Part shown: in pieces, positions 21,566 to 29,829 of the stretch
Layout of the letters: each line of letters begins with the position of its first letter
How positions within the stretch are numbered: the first letter of the stretch is position 1
Origin: Rhizocola hellebori
GTDB lineage: Bacteria > Actinomycetota > Actinomycetes > Mycobacteriales > Micromonosporaceae
Assembly: GCF_016862955.1 (NCBI RefSeq)
Contig: NZ_BONY01000096.1
Span: 1-33,688 of the forward strand
Length of the DNA: 33,688 bases
Direction of reading: 5' to 3'
Program-made: the position numbers and the translations under genes
The notes under the pieces: model-generated
Told to the model about the DNA's origin: nothing
The model's database searches: none
What the model saw: the letters and a program-made list of their open reading frames with translations, nothing else

Positions 21566-22264
21566 TTAGCTCGGGCGGCGTGCCCGCAACATCAACGACA
21601 CTCCGCGCCGAGACTTGACCGGCAGGTAGCGCTCGAGCTTGACGATCGTCTCGAGACCGAAGTTGACCAGCGGGTGCACATCGGTGACGTCGCTGCCGCT
21701 GCTTTGCTTGCGGCGCATGGCCACCACCGGACGCAGCAGCACATTCCAGCTCCACAGGGTTTCCACCTGGAGCCCGGCACCGGATATCAACGCGTGCAGC
21801 GTCTCGCGGGTGTAGCGGCGGTAATGCCCGCTGGCCACATCATGGTCGGACCACAACGCCATGTCGCAGGGCACCGCGATCAGCGCAGTCCCACCCGGTT
21901 TGAGGACGCGGAAGATCTCGCCCGCGGCGAGGTAGTCCTCTTCGATGTGCTCCAGCACGTCGAAGGCCACCAGCAGGTCGAAGGCCTGCGAGTCCACCGG
22001 CAGCTTGCGCGCGTCGGCCTGAATCGCGTTCAGGCCGCGTGACTTGGCCACCTCCACGCCGGTGGGCAGGTACTCGGTGGCGAGCACGTCCCAGCCCATG
22101 CGCTGCAGGGTCAGCGAGTTGCCGCCGCCCGCCGCGCCCAGCTCGATCGCGCGGCCGGGCTTGCCTATCCGCTTCAGCTCGCGAGCGATGATGTGCCGCC
22201 GCTCCCTGTACCACCAGTGGGTGTCCTCGACCGAGGTGGTCAGCAAAATGTCAGATTCGTCCAT
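21566..22264 (-). CDS. Class I SAM-dependent methyltransferase
   Basis: This 232-residue methyltransferase has a Rossmann-type SAM site: AIELGAAGGGNSLTLQ as motif I, VLATEYLPTGVEVAKSRG with the acidic residue of motif II, and FDVLEHIEEDYLAAGEIFRVLKPGG as motifs IV-V. It then has a C-terminal basic extension with hydrophobic segments. The type is common in polysaccharide loci as O- or C-methyltransferases of sugars, but the substrate is unknown. ATG 22264 is chosen; ATG 22288 in frame adds eight residues, and neither has a strong Shine-Dalgarno. The open frame extends further upstream through the GtrA-like gene on the other strand, which is a shadow. It is divergent from the GtrA-like gene. 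Confidence 0.85.
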   Translation of the reverse strand: MDESDILLTTSVEDTHWWYRERRHIIARELKRIGKPGRAIELGAAGGGNSLTLQRMGWDVLATEYLPTGVEVAKSRGLNAIQADARKLPVDSQAFDLLVAFDVLEHIEEDYLAAGEIFRVLKPGGTALIAVPCDMALWSDHDVASGHYRRYTRETLHALISGAGLQVETLWSWNVLLRPVVAMRRKQSSGSDVTDVHPLVNFGLETIVKLERYLPVKSRRGVSLMLRARRPS

Positions 22265-22378
22265 CGCTGGTCCAATCTCTCGGGTCATCAGAACAGCTGA
22301 TGCAGGTGCGGGCGATTCGAGCTGCGATGTTACACCAGCCTTTAGCTGCTTCCAGGACGGCTCAGATAGGGTGGCCCG

Positions 22379-22828
22379 GTGACTGAAAGCCGCGTTGCTC
22401 CGACCCAAAGCCGGCCCGTGAGCCTGGTGCTCGGCCTGCTCAGAGACCAGCGCGTGCGTTACCTGTTGGTCGGCGCCACCGCGACGGTGGTCTATTACGG
22501 GATCTTCGCCGGGCTGTGGCTGGTCAGCTCGGGCCACGTGCCCTACCTCGCGGTCGCCGTGATAGCCAACCTGTGCACCGCGGTGCTGACCTATCCGCTT
22601 TATCGCGTGGTGGTGTTCCGCACCGACGGGCCATGGTTCAGCAGCTTGGTGAAGTTCTACGTGGCGAGCCTGTGGGGCTTGCTTTTCGTATTCTTCGGGC
22701 TGCCGCTGCTGGTGGAGATCGCCAACGTTCCCGTGCTGGTGGCTCAGGCGGTCATGTTGCTGCTGATCCCGCTGATCAACTATCAGCTCAACAAGACGTG
22801 GGCGTTCTCCCGGAAAGCGTCTCAGTAA
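22379..22828 (+). CDS. GtrA-like membrane protein
   Basis: This 149-residue protein has four predicted transmembrane helices (about 26-47, 53-75, 91-110 and 116-137) and the GtrA (PF04138) pattern RYLLVGATATVVYYGIF near the first helix and INYQLNKTWAFSR at the end. GtrA-like proteins are proposed to flip or help translocate undecaprenyl-phosphate-linked sugars made by GtrB-type glycosyltransferases such as the one at 7878. GTG at 22379 is the first start that includes the conserved N-terminal region. It is divergent from the methyltransferase and convergent with the secreted LAS-like protein gene, with a 7-base overlap of their stops. Confidence 0.9.
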   Translation: MTESRVAPTQSRPVSLVLGLLRDQRVRYLLVGATATVVYYGIFAGLWLVSSGHVPYLAVAVIANLCTAVLTYPLYRVVVFRTDGPWFSSLVKFYVASLWGLLFVFFGLPLLVEIANVPVLVAQAVMLLLIPLINYQLNKTWAFSRKASQ

Positions 22829-23862
22829 ATCGATACGTGTACGTGGTTGGTGTGGTCGGGGCTGGGATTGTCGCCGCAGGTGGAGCCGGCCGTGTTGTAG
22901 TGACGCCAGCCCGCGCCGACGTGCCAGATGTTGCAGAACCAGACCACGTACATGACGCCTAGGGCGATCGCGTTCTTCACGAAGAAGGCGGCCAGATTGG
23001 CGCCATATTCCTTCTCCGCACCCTTGGCGGTGCCGTCGAAACCACCCGGCTCGGTGGCGAAGTCGCAGGCGCGGCCCTTGGGATGCTCCCACTTGTTGCC
23101 CGCTCTGAAGCAGGACACATAGTTGGTGAAGCCCGCCTTCTGCGCTTCCTTCATCGCCCACAGGGTGCGCGGGGTGATGCAGCCGTTGGTGGTCGGATCG
23201 TTGATGGAGCACCACTCGGGCGGCCAGCTGCCATCGGCAGCGCGCGGAGCGGGTGCGGCAGCGCGGGAGTTGGGGTCCAGCCAGCCCTTGGTGGCCCCCC
23301 CGCCGACCGAGGACAGGGCGTTTTCGGCGGCGGTCTTGCGTTTCGCCATTTCGGCGGTGGCTTCGGTCTGGCGGCGAATCTCCTCGTCGATCGCCTGCTT
23401 CGCTTCGTTGGCGCGGCGCTTGGCGTCGGCCAGCTGCGCCAGCCGCTCCTGGTCACGCTGAGCGATCTTGTCGAAGGCATTCGCGCGCCCGATGAACTGG
23501 TCGGGGCTGTTGGCGTTGAGCAGAGCGCTCAGGACGCCCATCCGGCCGGTCTTGTAGGCCTCTCCCGCCCATTTGCCCACGCTGACCCGCGCGCGGGCGA
23601 TGTCGAGCTCGGCCACGGTGAGCTGTTCTTGCAGCTCCACCTGCCTGGTCTTGGAAGCGGTCAGGGCCGCCTCCGCGTCGAGCCAGCCGATCGCGGCGGC
23701 TTCCAGATTTGAGCGCAGCTTGTCGAGCGTGGGCGCGCCCTCATCGGGTGGAGTGGTGGGCAGCGGGGATGGCTCGGCCCAAGCCGGCCCAGCGAGGCCA
23801 ATCAGCATCAGCAAAGCGGCAACTACAGCGGTCACAGCTGGCCGACGCCGGTAAGGGGTCAC
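22822..23862 (-). CDS. Secreted coiled-coil protein with LAS/M15-like C-terminal domain, copy 1
   Basis: This 346-residue secreted protein has a signal peptide (hydrophobic run after PYRRRPAVTAV, AWA before cleavage), a proline-rich linker and a long coiled-coil-like helical region (about 50-200, rich in Q, E, A, K and R). A C-terminal domain with four cysteines follows. The C-terminal part contains EHPKGRACDF, matching the HxxGxAxD zinc motif of LAS/M15 D-Ala-D-Ala peptidases (H260, D267), and ends DHTNHVHVSIY with H340/H342 as further candidate ligands. A cell-wall role, like ARB-07466/VldE-type proteins, is likely. GTG 23862 is chosen because it gives a compact signal peptide and matches the paralogue's start; ATG 23922 in frame would add 20 residues. 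The paralogue lies at 27482-28540. Confidence 0.85.
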   Translation of the reverse strand: MTPYRRRPAVTAVVAALLMLIGLAGPAWAEPSPLPTTPPDEGAPTLDKLRSNLEAAAIGWLDAEAALTASKTRQVELQEQLTVAELDIARARVSVGKWAGEAYKTGRMGVLSALLNANSPDQFIGRANAFDKIAQRDQERLAQLADAKRRANEAKQAIDEEIRRQTEATAEMAKRKTAAENALSSVGGGATKGWLDPNSRAAAPAPRAADGSWPPEWCSINDPTTNGCITPRTLWAMKEAQKAGFTNYVSCFRAGNKWEHPKGRACDFATEPGGFDGTAKGAEKEYGANLAAFFVKNAIALGVMYVVWFCNIWHVGAGWRHYNTAGSTCGDNPSPDHTNHVHVSIY

Positions 23863-24081
23863 GAGCCTGGAGTTTGCCAGAAGTGAATAAGGTTTTCCAG
23901 ACTTCGTAATGCGCCGGAGCATTGAAGTGTGCGTGTGACGACCAGTGATTGGCTGGTAACAAGGTTGCCTCTGGGGAATCAGAGTTCGACCGCGAATGAC
24001 CGTCACCATCGTCTGTCTACAGTCGACAGACCTCGGCGGCGGCGGATCCGCGCCGGTAGCCTTGTCCAGGTGAAGGTCGTA

Positions 24082-24552
24082 GTGCCGTTGACGGTAAGGG
24101 ATTTCGTCGCGGCCGACCTGCCCAGCTGTGCCTGGTCGGGGTCGCCGACCCACCTCAGGTCGGTCGCCGCGGCACTGGAGCGGGCCAGGGCGGGCGTGGT
24201 CGACTATCTGGTGGTCTGCCCGCCGGCGGGACTGCCGATTGCCAAGGGCGGCGTGGACTATGAAGCCAGCCCCGGTGCAGGTGTCATCTGGCAGGTGGCG
24301 GTGCATCCCGCGCTGCAGTCGTGCGGGATAGGGACGATCCTGATGCGCTCGCTTGAGGAGCGGATTGCCGCGAGGGGACTGAACCGCGCGGAGCTTCTAG
24401 TGGAGTTCGACAATCCGCGTGCAAAAGCGCTTTACGAGCGATTGGGGTATCAGGTCTTCGGCCAGCGAGCCGAATCGTGGGACCACGAGGGGCCCGAAGG
24501 CGAGATCGTGCGCTATGAGACCGTCTGCGACACGATGTTCAAGGAGCTTTGA
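24082..24552 (+). CDS. GNAT-family N-acetyltransferase
   Basis: This ~156-residue GNAT protein has PLTVRDFVAADLP at the start, VIWQVAVHPALQSCGIGTILM as the acetyl-CoA-binding motif A (Q-x-x-G-I-G), and NPRAKALYERLGYQVFG as the final motif B typical of this fold. The acceptor is unknown. GTG 24082 is preferred because GGTGAAGG ends five bases upstream; GTG 24070 in the same frame is the alternative. Its 3' end overlaps by 40 bases with the convergent Myb/SANT-like gene. It is upstream of no obvious operon partner on its strand. Confidence 0.85.
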   Translation: MPLTVRDFVAADLPSCAWSGSPTHLRSVAAALERARAGVVDYLVVCPPAGLPIAKGGVDYEASPGAGVIWQVAVHPALQSCGIGTILMRSLEERIAARGLNRAELLVEFDNPRAKALYERLGYQVFGQRAESWDHEGPEGEIVRYETVCDTMFKEL

Positions 24553-25016
24553 AGGGCCAGCTTTTCCAGGCGCGCGGTCACCCCACCCGGACGTCTGCCC
24601 AGCTGTTTGGCGATCTCACGGATGGAGATGCCGGTGCGGTAGAGCTCGAGCAGCCGCTGCTCCTCCGCGTCGGACCACGATCTATAGGCGTTGGGGTGCT
24701 CACGCCGGCGCTCCGCGACCGAGTAGGCCCGATCGTCGAGCTGAATGCCCTGCCAGGCGGCGATGCTCGCCAGCTCGGGCTTGAGGATGCGGGCGATGAC
24801 CGGCAGGTCTTCGCGGGCGATGATGCCGCTGAACTCATTGAGCTCCATCGCGTCGACGGGGCCGCTGCGCACCGAGATCTCGGTGCGCCCGTCGGCGAGG
24901 ATGGAAGCGGTGATCTGGTAGGTGCGGCCACCGTCGGTGAACTCCCTTTCGAGCGACATGCGCGCCGACGGCGACGCTGGGGAGGGCTCGTCGTCAAGCC
25001 ACTCAGTCTCATCCAT
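24513..25016 (-). CDS. Myb/SANT-like helix-turn-helix DNA-binding protein
   Basis: This 167-residue protein has no signal peptide. Residues ~20-75 form a small beta-rich segment of unknown type. The C-terminal part contains YRSWSDAEEQRLLELYRTG and IREIAKQLGRRPGGVTARL, a Myb/SANT-like helix-turn-helix of the type found as an add-on to bacterial helicases and regulators, where R-x-W-s-x-x-E-E starts the first helix and a recognition helix follows. It could be a transcription regulator or nucleic-acid-binding protein; no DNA target is visible. ATG 25016 starts it. The final 40 bases overlap antisense with the GNAT gene, so the two genes' expression could interfere. Function remains unknown. Confidence 0.75.
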   Translation of the reverse strand: MDETEWLDDEPSPASPSARMSLEREFTDGGRTYQITASILADGRTEISVRSGPVDAMELNEFSGIIAREDLPVIARILKPELASIAAWQGIQLDDRAYSVAERRREHPNAYRSWSDAEEQRLLELYRTGISIREIAKQLGRRPGGVTARLEKLALQSSLNIVSQTVS

Positions 25017-25092
25017 GCGAGGACGGTAGCCTTCCCCTCCGACAAATTCTCAGATCCGGGAACCCGGTCAGCGGATCGCGACTCATCGAAGC

Positions 25093-26307
25093 ATGACTAC
25101 CAGACGTGAGGTTCTTAGCGCTGCCGCGTTGGCGTCGCTGGGCGGGCTGCTCGCGGCGTGCCAGGAGCCGCCGGCGCAATCGGTGCAGGGGGGCGACCGG
25201 CTCCTGGTCTCGCACCGCGATGGATTGGGCATCTTTTCCGCCGGTACCAAGAAATGGCTGGCAGAACCCAAAACGGCCGCGACCGGCGGAGCCAATCTGG
25301 CCTGCGTCGAAGACGGCTCGCTGGTGGTGCGCGACTGCGCCACCGCCCGGGTGAGCACCAAGGCGACGCTGCCGGGCCTGTGGACGCCGCGCGCCGCGAG
25401 TCACGATCAGGTGGCGCTGCTCGCCGGAAGCCATGCCGCCGCGGACATCTACCGGCCCGAGCCGCGGGTGAGCACCTCGCTGCTGGTGATGCGAGATGGC
25501 AAGGAGCGCAAGCGTTTTGAGCTCGACGGCAACCTGGAACCGGAGGCTTTCTCCAGCGACGGCGAGCGCCTCTATCTCTTGGACTACCTGCCGCCCAAGG
25601 CGCCGGACGTCTACCGGGTGCGGGTGCTGAACATCCTTACCGGTCAGGTCGATCCGCTCTCGACGCGCACCAAGACGGTGGTGCCGACCAGCGCCGAGGA
25701 GGTCATGCGAGGCCGGGGAAGGCACGCGGTTTACGACTCCCGGCAAGGGATCCTGTTCACCCTTTACACCCATCTCGGCGACCATCAGCACACCGGGGAG
25801 CTGCTCGGCGTGCGGCCGGGAGCGCCCAACGTGCACGCGTTCATCCACTCGCTTCATCTGCAGGACGGGTGGGCGTTCTGCATCGACCTGCCGGCCCCCT
25901 TCGGCACGGGTGCGGCGGAGGGCCACACGATCGCCATGTCCGAGTCCGGGTTCGAGCTCTACGCGATCTCCGCGGAGCACGGAACGGTGGCGGTGATCGA
26001 CCCGAGCACGCTGGCCATCACGCAGACAAGGACCTTTAGCCCGGCGGCCGGGACGGCCTACGCGCTGGGCCTAGCGGAAGATCGTCTCCTGGTAGGCGCG
26101 GGCCGCCAGCTGAAGATCCTGCACGGGCGTGAGCGCGACCGGAAAGACGAGTGGGCACTCGACTTCGACCTGCGCGGCCTGGCGCTGGGCAGCCGGCTCT
26201 GGGCCGGCCGCGACGGCGGGGTCAGCGCGCTTGATCTCGAGAAGCGCCAGGAGATCGATCGGGCCGAAATCCCCGCGCTGACCGCCCTGCGCCAGGCCTT
26301 CGCCTAG
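25093..26307 (+). CDS. Tat-exported lipoprotein with beta-propeller-like domain
   Basis: This 404-residue protein begins TTRREVLSAAALASLGG with a twin-arginine (R4, R5) and a lipobox LAAC giving Cys23, so it is probably Tat-exported and lipid-anchored at the outer membrane face. The rest is made of repeated strand-rich units (GDRLLVSHRDGLGIF, GELLGVRPGAPN, FELYAISAEHGTVAVI and DRLLVGAGRQLKILH), a YncE-like beta-propeller pattern. The function is not recognisable; ligand or metal binding is possible. ATG 25093 is clear. The stop shares the bases CTAG with the stop of the convergent small lipoprotein. It is probably monocistronic. CCGGGAACCCGG, a small dyad, lies upstream (about 25056-25067). 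Confidence 0.8.
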   Translation: MTTRREVLSAAALASLGGLLAACQEPPAQSVQGGDRLLVSHRDGLGIFSAGTKKWLAEPKTAATGGANLACVEDGSLVVRDCATARVSTKATLPGLWTPRAASHDQVALLAGSHAAADIYRPEPRVSTSLLVMRDGKERKRFELDGNLEPEAFSSDGERLYLLDYLPPKAPDVYRVRVLNILTGQVDPLSTRTKTVVPTSAEEVMRGRGRHAVYDSRQGILFTLYTHLGDHQHTGELLGVRPGAPNVHAFIHSLHLQDGWAFCIDLPAPFGTGAAEGHTIAMSESGFELYAISAEHGTVAVIDPSTLAITQTRTFSPAAGTAYALGLAEDRLLVGAGRQLKILHGRERDRKDEWALDFDLRGLALGSRLWAGRDGGVSALDLEKRQEIDRAEIPALTALRQAFA

Positions 26308-26627
26308 CGAGCGATTTCGACCTTGGCCTCGCTCTCGGTGAGGCCCTTAAGGGTGACCGTAAAGTCACCGACCTCGACCTTTTGATCGTTCTGCACTGTG
26401 ACCTCCTGCCCGGCCACCTTCAGCGTCGCGGTGGTGTCTGTCGCGCTGACCAGCGCCACCTCGACGCCGAGGACGCTTGCCTTGGCGCCGTCGACACCAC
26501 GATCGAAGGTGATGGTGCAGGCCGACGTGCTGCTGCAGCTAGTTGACGCTCCCTCGCTACTACATCCGGCCGCTGACGCGAACAGACCCGCGGACAATGC
26601 CAGTGTGGCGATCACTCGTGCAACCAT
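26304..26627 (-). CDS. Small lipoprotein of unknown function
   Basis: This 107-residue protein starts VARVIATLALSAGLFASAAGC, a hydrophobic signal with lipobox AAGC (Cys22). The mature part is rich in Ser, Cys, Thr and Val (CSSEGASTSCSSTSACTITF) and then alternates short strands with conserved-looking hydrophobics, e.g. GAKASVLGVEVALV and QEVTVQNDQKVEVGDFTV. It is probably an exported cell-surface lipoprotein, but no family is recognised. It is convergent with the beta-propeller lipoprotein and divergent from the inositol-phosphatase-like gene 28 bases away. Confidence 0.72.
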   Translation of the reverse strand: MVARVIATLALSAGLFASAAGCSSEGASTSCSSTSACTITFDRGVDGAKASVLGVEVALVSATDTTATLKVAGQEVTVQNDQKVEVGDFTVTLKGLTESEAKVEIAR

Positions 26628-26654
26628 GAGGTGATCCTATCGAGAGGGCGCTAA

Positions 26655-27452
26655 ATGATTGAGCGGGTCGTTTCGGTGCTGCGCGAGGTTGGCGACGAGC
26701 TGGTGCTGCCGAGGTTTCGCAATCTGACCGAGGGCGAGGTGCTGGAGAAGAGCCCGGGCGACATCGTGACCATTGTGGACAGGCAGGCCGAGCGGGAGCT
26801 GGAGACCAGGCTGACGGCGTTGCTGCACGGCTCGCTGGCGGTGGGGGAGGAAGCGGTCGCCGCCGACCACCGCGTGCTTGAGCGGATTGGCGACCCCGGC
26901 CCGGTCTGGCTGATCGACCCGATCGACGGCACCGGCAACTTTGCTGCCGGAAAAGAGCCATTTGCCCTGATGGTTGCACTTTTGCGGGGCGGGAACCCAG
27001 TCCTCGCGGTGATTTACGAACCCGTTCCCGGCACGGTCACCACAGCCGAATTGGGTTCTGGGTCCTATATAGACGGTGTGCGGACCACGATGGATCAGAC
27101 TCCGGTCAGCAAACCGGGCGATATGTCGGGCGCGCTGGCCACCACGTATCTGCCGGAATCACTCAAGGAACAGGTGATTTCGCGGGCATCTCTGCTGGGC
27201 AGGGCCATGCCGCCGCAATACTGCGCCGGGCGCGAGTACCCGAATTTGATTCGTGGCGAACAGCATTTCACCCTTTTCTGGCGAAGCCTGCCCTGGGACC
27301 ACGCGCCCGGAGCGCTCATCACGCGCGAAGCCGGCGGTGTGGTTCGTCATTTCGACGGCACCGACTATGACCCGGCGCAGCCCCGCCTAGGCCTTCTGGC
27401 CTGCCGAGATGAGGAAGTTTTTCACCTTGCGAAGCACACGCTGCTGGAGTGA
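26655..27452 (+). CDS. Inositol monophosphatase family enzyme
   Basis: This 265-residue Mg-dependent phosphatase belongs to the IMPase/CysQ/FBPase superfamily. It has VGEE at 63-66, DPIDGTGNF starting at D88, with D88, D91 and E65 as metal ligands, and a final WDHAPG whose aspartate (D215) completes the site. Substrates in the family are inositol monophosphates, fructose-1,6-bisphosphate, PAP or histidinol phosphate, so the reaction cannot be fixed here. AGAGGG lies six bases before ATG 26655. The paralogous secreted protein gene follows 29 bases downstream on the same strand, so the two may be co-transcribed. It is cytoplasmic. Confidence 0.93.
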   Translation: MIERVVSVLREVGDELVLPRFRNLTEGEVLEKSPGDIVTIVDRQAERELETRLTALLHGSLAVGEEAVAADHRVLERIGDPGPVWLIDPIDGTGNFAAGKEPFALMVALLRGGNPVLAVIYEPVPGTVTTAELGSGSYIDGVRTTMDQTPVSKPGDMSGALATTYLPESLKEQVISRASLLGRAMPPQYCAGREYPNLIRGEQHFTLFWRSLPWDHAPGALITREAGGVVRHFDGTDYDPAQPRLGLLACRDEEVFHLAKHTLLE

Positions 27453-27481
27453 TATTGAAGCTTCATGTAATGTGACCGACC

Positions 27482-28540
27482 GTGACCCCCACGGTGCCCC
27501 CTCATCGCCGCCGAAGGTCCAGACCCGCGACGGCCATCCTCACGGCGCTGCTGGTGCTGCTGGGCTTCGCCTCCCCTGCCTGGGCTGAGCCGAATCCGAC
27601 CGCGCCGCCGAACGAGGGCAGCACCCCAACGCTCGACACCCTGCGCACCAACCTCGAGTCGGCCGCCATCGGCTGGCTCGACGCCGAAGCCGCGCTGAGC
27701 GGGTCCAAAGCCAAGCAGGCCGAGCTGCAGAACATCCTGACCCTCGCCGAGCTGGACATCGCCCGGGCCCGGGTGGGAGTGGGGCGTTATGCCGGGGAGG
27801 CCTACAAGACGGGCCGGTTCGGTGTCCTGAGCGCGTTGCTCAATGCCAACAACCCCGACCAATTCCTCGGGCGCGCGCAGGCCATGGAAAAAGTCACGCA
27901 GCGTGATCAGACGATCCTGTCTCAGTTGGCGGACGCGAAGCGCCGCGCGGCCGAGGCGAAGAAGGCGATCGACGACGAGATTCAGAATCAGGCCAACGCC
28001 CTGGCCGAAATGGCCAAGCGCAAGACCGCGGCCGAGCGCGCCCTCTCCGCCGTCGGCGGTGGCGCGACCCGCGGCTGGCTCGACCCGAATTCGCGCGCCG
28101 CAGCCCCCGCTCCGCGCAACGCCAACGGAAGCTGGCCGTCGGAGACGTGTTCCATCAACGACCCCACCACGAGTGGCTGCATCACGCCGCGCACGCTGTG
28201 GGCGATGAAGGAAGCGCAGAAGGCGGGCTTCACCCGCTACGTCTCGTGCTATCGGCCGGGCGACAAGTGGGAGCATCCCAAGGGCCGAGCCTGCGACTTC
28301 TCCGCCAACAAGAGTGGCTTCATCAACGCGAGCGCCAGCGGCGACGACAAGACCTACGGCAACAACCTTGCGTACTTCTTCGTCAAGAACGCGATCGCGC
28401 TCGGCGTCATGTACGTCGTCTGGTACTGCGATATCTGGCATGTGGGTTCAGGCTGGAGCAAATACAACTCCGCCGGGTCAAATTGCGGCGACTCGCCGGC
28501 CGGTGATCACACCAACCACGTTCACGTGTCCATCTACTAG
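27482..28540 (+). CDS. Secreted coiled-coil protein with LAS/M15-like C-terminal domain, copy 2
   Basis: This 352-residue paralogue of the 22822-23862 product has the same layout: an arginine-rich start (PPHRRRRSRP), a signal sequence ending SPAWAEP, a proline-rich linker, a coiled-coil-like helical region and a C-terminal domain. The C-terminal domain has EHPKGRACDF (H265, D272) and DHTNHVHVSIY (H346, H348), the HxxGxAxD and HxH elements of LAS/M15 peptidases. The blocks GGGATRGWLDPNSRAAAPAPR (GGGATKGWLD in copy 1) and CITPRTLWAMKEAQKAGF are virtually identical in both copies. It is therefore probably a cell-wall peptidase or inactive wall-binding relative, exported via Sec. GTG at 27482 is the start, with no good Shine-Dalgarno visible. 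It follows the phosphatase by 29 bases and is separated from the LIV importer operon by 122 bases. Confidence 0.86.
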   Translation: MTPTVPPHRRRRSRPATAILTALLVLLGFASPAWAEPNPTAPPNEGSTPTLDTLRTNLESAAIGWLDAEAALSGSKAKQAELQNILTLAELDIARARVGVGRYAGEAYKTGRFGVLSALLNANNPDQFLGRAQAMEKVTQRDQTILSQLADAKRRAAEAKKAIDDEIQNQANALAEMAKRKTAAERALSAVGGGATRGWLDPNSRAAAPAPRNANGSWPSETCSINDPTTSGCITPRTLWAMKEAQKAGFTRYVSCYRPGDKWEHPKGRACDFSANKSGFINASASGDDKTYGNNLAYFFVKNAIALGVMYVVWYCDIWHVGSGWSKYNSAGSNCGDSPAGDHTNHVHVSIY

Positions 28541-28568
28541 TGCCGCTCGCCATTACTTGCGCCGCCGG

Positions 28569-28585
28569 TGTGGGGGAAACCCACA
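28569..28585. repeat. Small hairpin TGTGGG-ggaaa-CCCACA between the LAS-like gene and the importer operon
   Basis: A 6-bp perfect stem with a 5-base loop lies 28 bases after the LAS-like gene's stop. It could act as a weak terminator for that gene or as a leader element of the importer; no T-run follows. The rest of 28541-28662 shows no gene. Confidence 0.3.
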
Positions 28586-28662
28586 TAGCCGCTTGTGACA
28601 CCGCTCTCTAGCGTAGGCCCGACCACGAAACGACATGCGGGCGAAACATTGGAGATGCAGCA

Positions 28663-29820
28663 GTGCGAAAGCGACTCATCATTCTCGCCGCGGCGCTCTT
28701 CGCTGCGGGTTGTAGCAGTCCTCAGGAGGCCGCGGCACCTCAGGCTGGGGCACCGGTCAAGGTAGGCCTGGTCTACTCGCAGTCAGGCGCGCTAGCTAGT
28801 TACGGCAAGCAGTACATAGAGGGTTTCAAAGCCGGTCTGGCCAAGGCCACCGGCGGCACGAACAAGGTGAACGGCCGCGCGATCGAGGTGACCGAGGCCG
28901 ACGACGCCGGTGACCCGGCCAAGGCGGTGTCGGCGGCCAAGGATCTGATCGGCAAGGGTGCGAAGATCATCGCCGGGTCGACCTCTTCCGGGGTGGCCCT
29001 GCAGGTGGCGCCGATCGCGGCCCAGAACAAGGTGCTGTTCATCTCCGGCCCGGCCGCCACCGATGCGCTGACCGGCGTCAACCGGTACACGTTCCGGTCC
29101 GGGCGGCAGTCGTACCAGGACGTGATGGCGGCCAAGTCGTTCATCTCCGCCCCGGCCGGCAAGAATGTCCTCGTCTTCGCCCAGGAAGGGGCTTTCGGTA
29201 CCTCGAACGTCGCCGCGGTCACCGCCGTGATCGGTGGAGCCGGCGCCAAGGTGACGAGCATTCTGGTCCCCGCCGACGCCAAGGACTTCACGCCGTTCGC
29301 GAGCCAGATCAAGACCGCGAAGCCGGACCTGGTCTTCGTGGCCTGGGCGGGAACCACCGCCGCGGCCATGTGGAACGCGCTCGACCAGCAGGCCGTGCTC
29401 GCCACCACGACGGTGGTCACCGGCCTGGACCAGAAGGCCTCCCACGCCACCTTCGGCGCGGCGGGCGAGAAGGTGTCGTTCCTGTCGCACTACTTCGATG
29501 GCGCGACCGACAACGACTTCGCCAAGTCCGCTGCCGCCAACGTGAGCGGTGGCCTGGACATCTTCTCCCCGGACGGCTTCAACGCGGCCCAGATGATCGT
29601 TCGCGCGATCGGCGAGGGTGGCGACGACGTCGAGAAGATGATTACCGCGCTGGAGGGCTGGAGCTTCGACGGGGTCAAGGGCAAGAACACGGTCCGCAAG
29701 GACGACCACGCCCTGCTGCAGCCGATGTTCCAGGTCAAGCTGGTCGCGGGCAAGCCGCAGCTGATCAAGGCGCTGAACCCGGACGAGGTTTCGCCGCCCG
29801 CAGTAGCAATGAAGGGCTGA
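28663..29820 (+). CDS. livK: Substrate-binding lipoprotein of a HAAT/LIV-type ABC importer
   Basis: This 385-residue protein has a lipoprotein signal (basic MRKR, hydrophobic core, AAGC with Cys17) and a type I periplasmic-binding-protein fold of the Leu/Ile/Val family. It shows [19 protein letters not shown] at the start of lobe 1, [18 protein letters not shown] and [19 protein letters not shown], then [13 protein letters not shown] in lobe 2. The LIV family binds branched-chain amino acids, but close relatives take up urea, amides, aromatic acids or other compounds, so the ligand is not determined. GTG 28663 is preceded by GGAG nine bases upstream. It is first in an operon with two ATPases and two permeases. 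In Gram-positive bacteria it is anchored at the outer face of the membrane. Confidence 0.92.
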   Translation: MRKRLIILAAALFAAGCSSPQEAAAPQAGAPVKVGLVYSQSGALASYGKQYIEGFKAGLAKATGGTNKVNGRAIEVTEADDAGDPAKAVSAAKDLIGKGAKIIAGSTSSGVALQVAPIAAQNKVLFISGPAATDALTGVNRYTFRSGRQSYQDVMAAKSFISAPAGKNVLVFAQEGAFGTSNVAAVTAVIGGAGAKVTSILVPADAKDFTPFASQIKTAKPDLVFVAWAGTTAAAMWNALDQQAVLATTTVVTGLDQKASHATFGAAGEKVSFLSHYFDGATDNDFAKSAAANVSGGLDIFSPDGFNAAQMIVRAIGEGGDDVEKMITALEGWSFDGVKGKNTVRKDDHALLQPMFQVKLVAGKPQLIKALNPDEVSPPAVAMKG

Positions 29821-29829
29821 CCCGAAGCG

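Noticed and set aside
22265-23215. Extension of the class I methyltransferase through the GtrA-like gene
   Set aside because: The extra residues are an antisense shadow of GtrA and of the neighbouring secreted protein gene; the protein begins normally at 22264 or 22288.
23923-24306. Upstream extension of the first LAS-like protein to 24306
   Set aside because: It would place a long non-secretory stretch before the signal peptide and run antisense to the GNAT gene.
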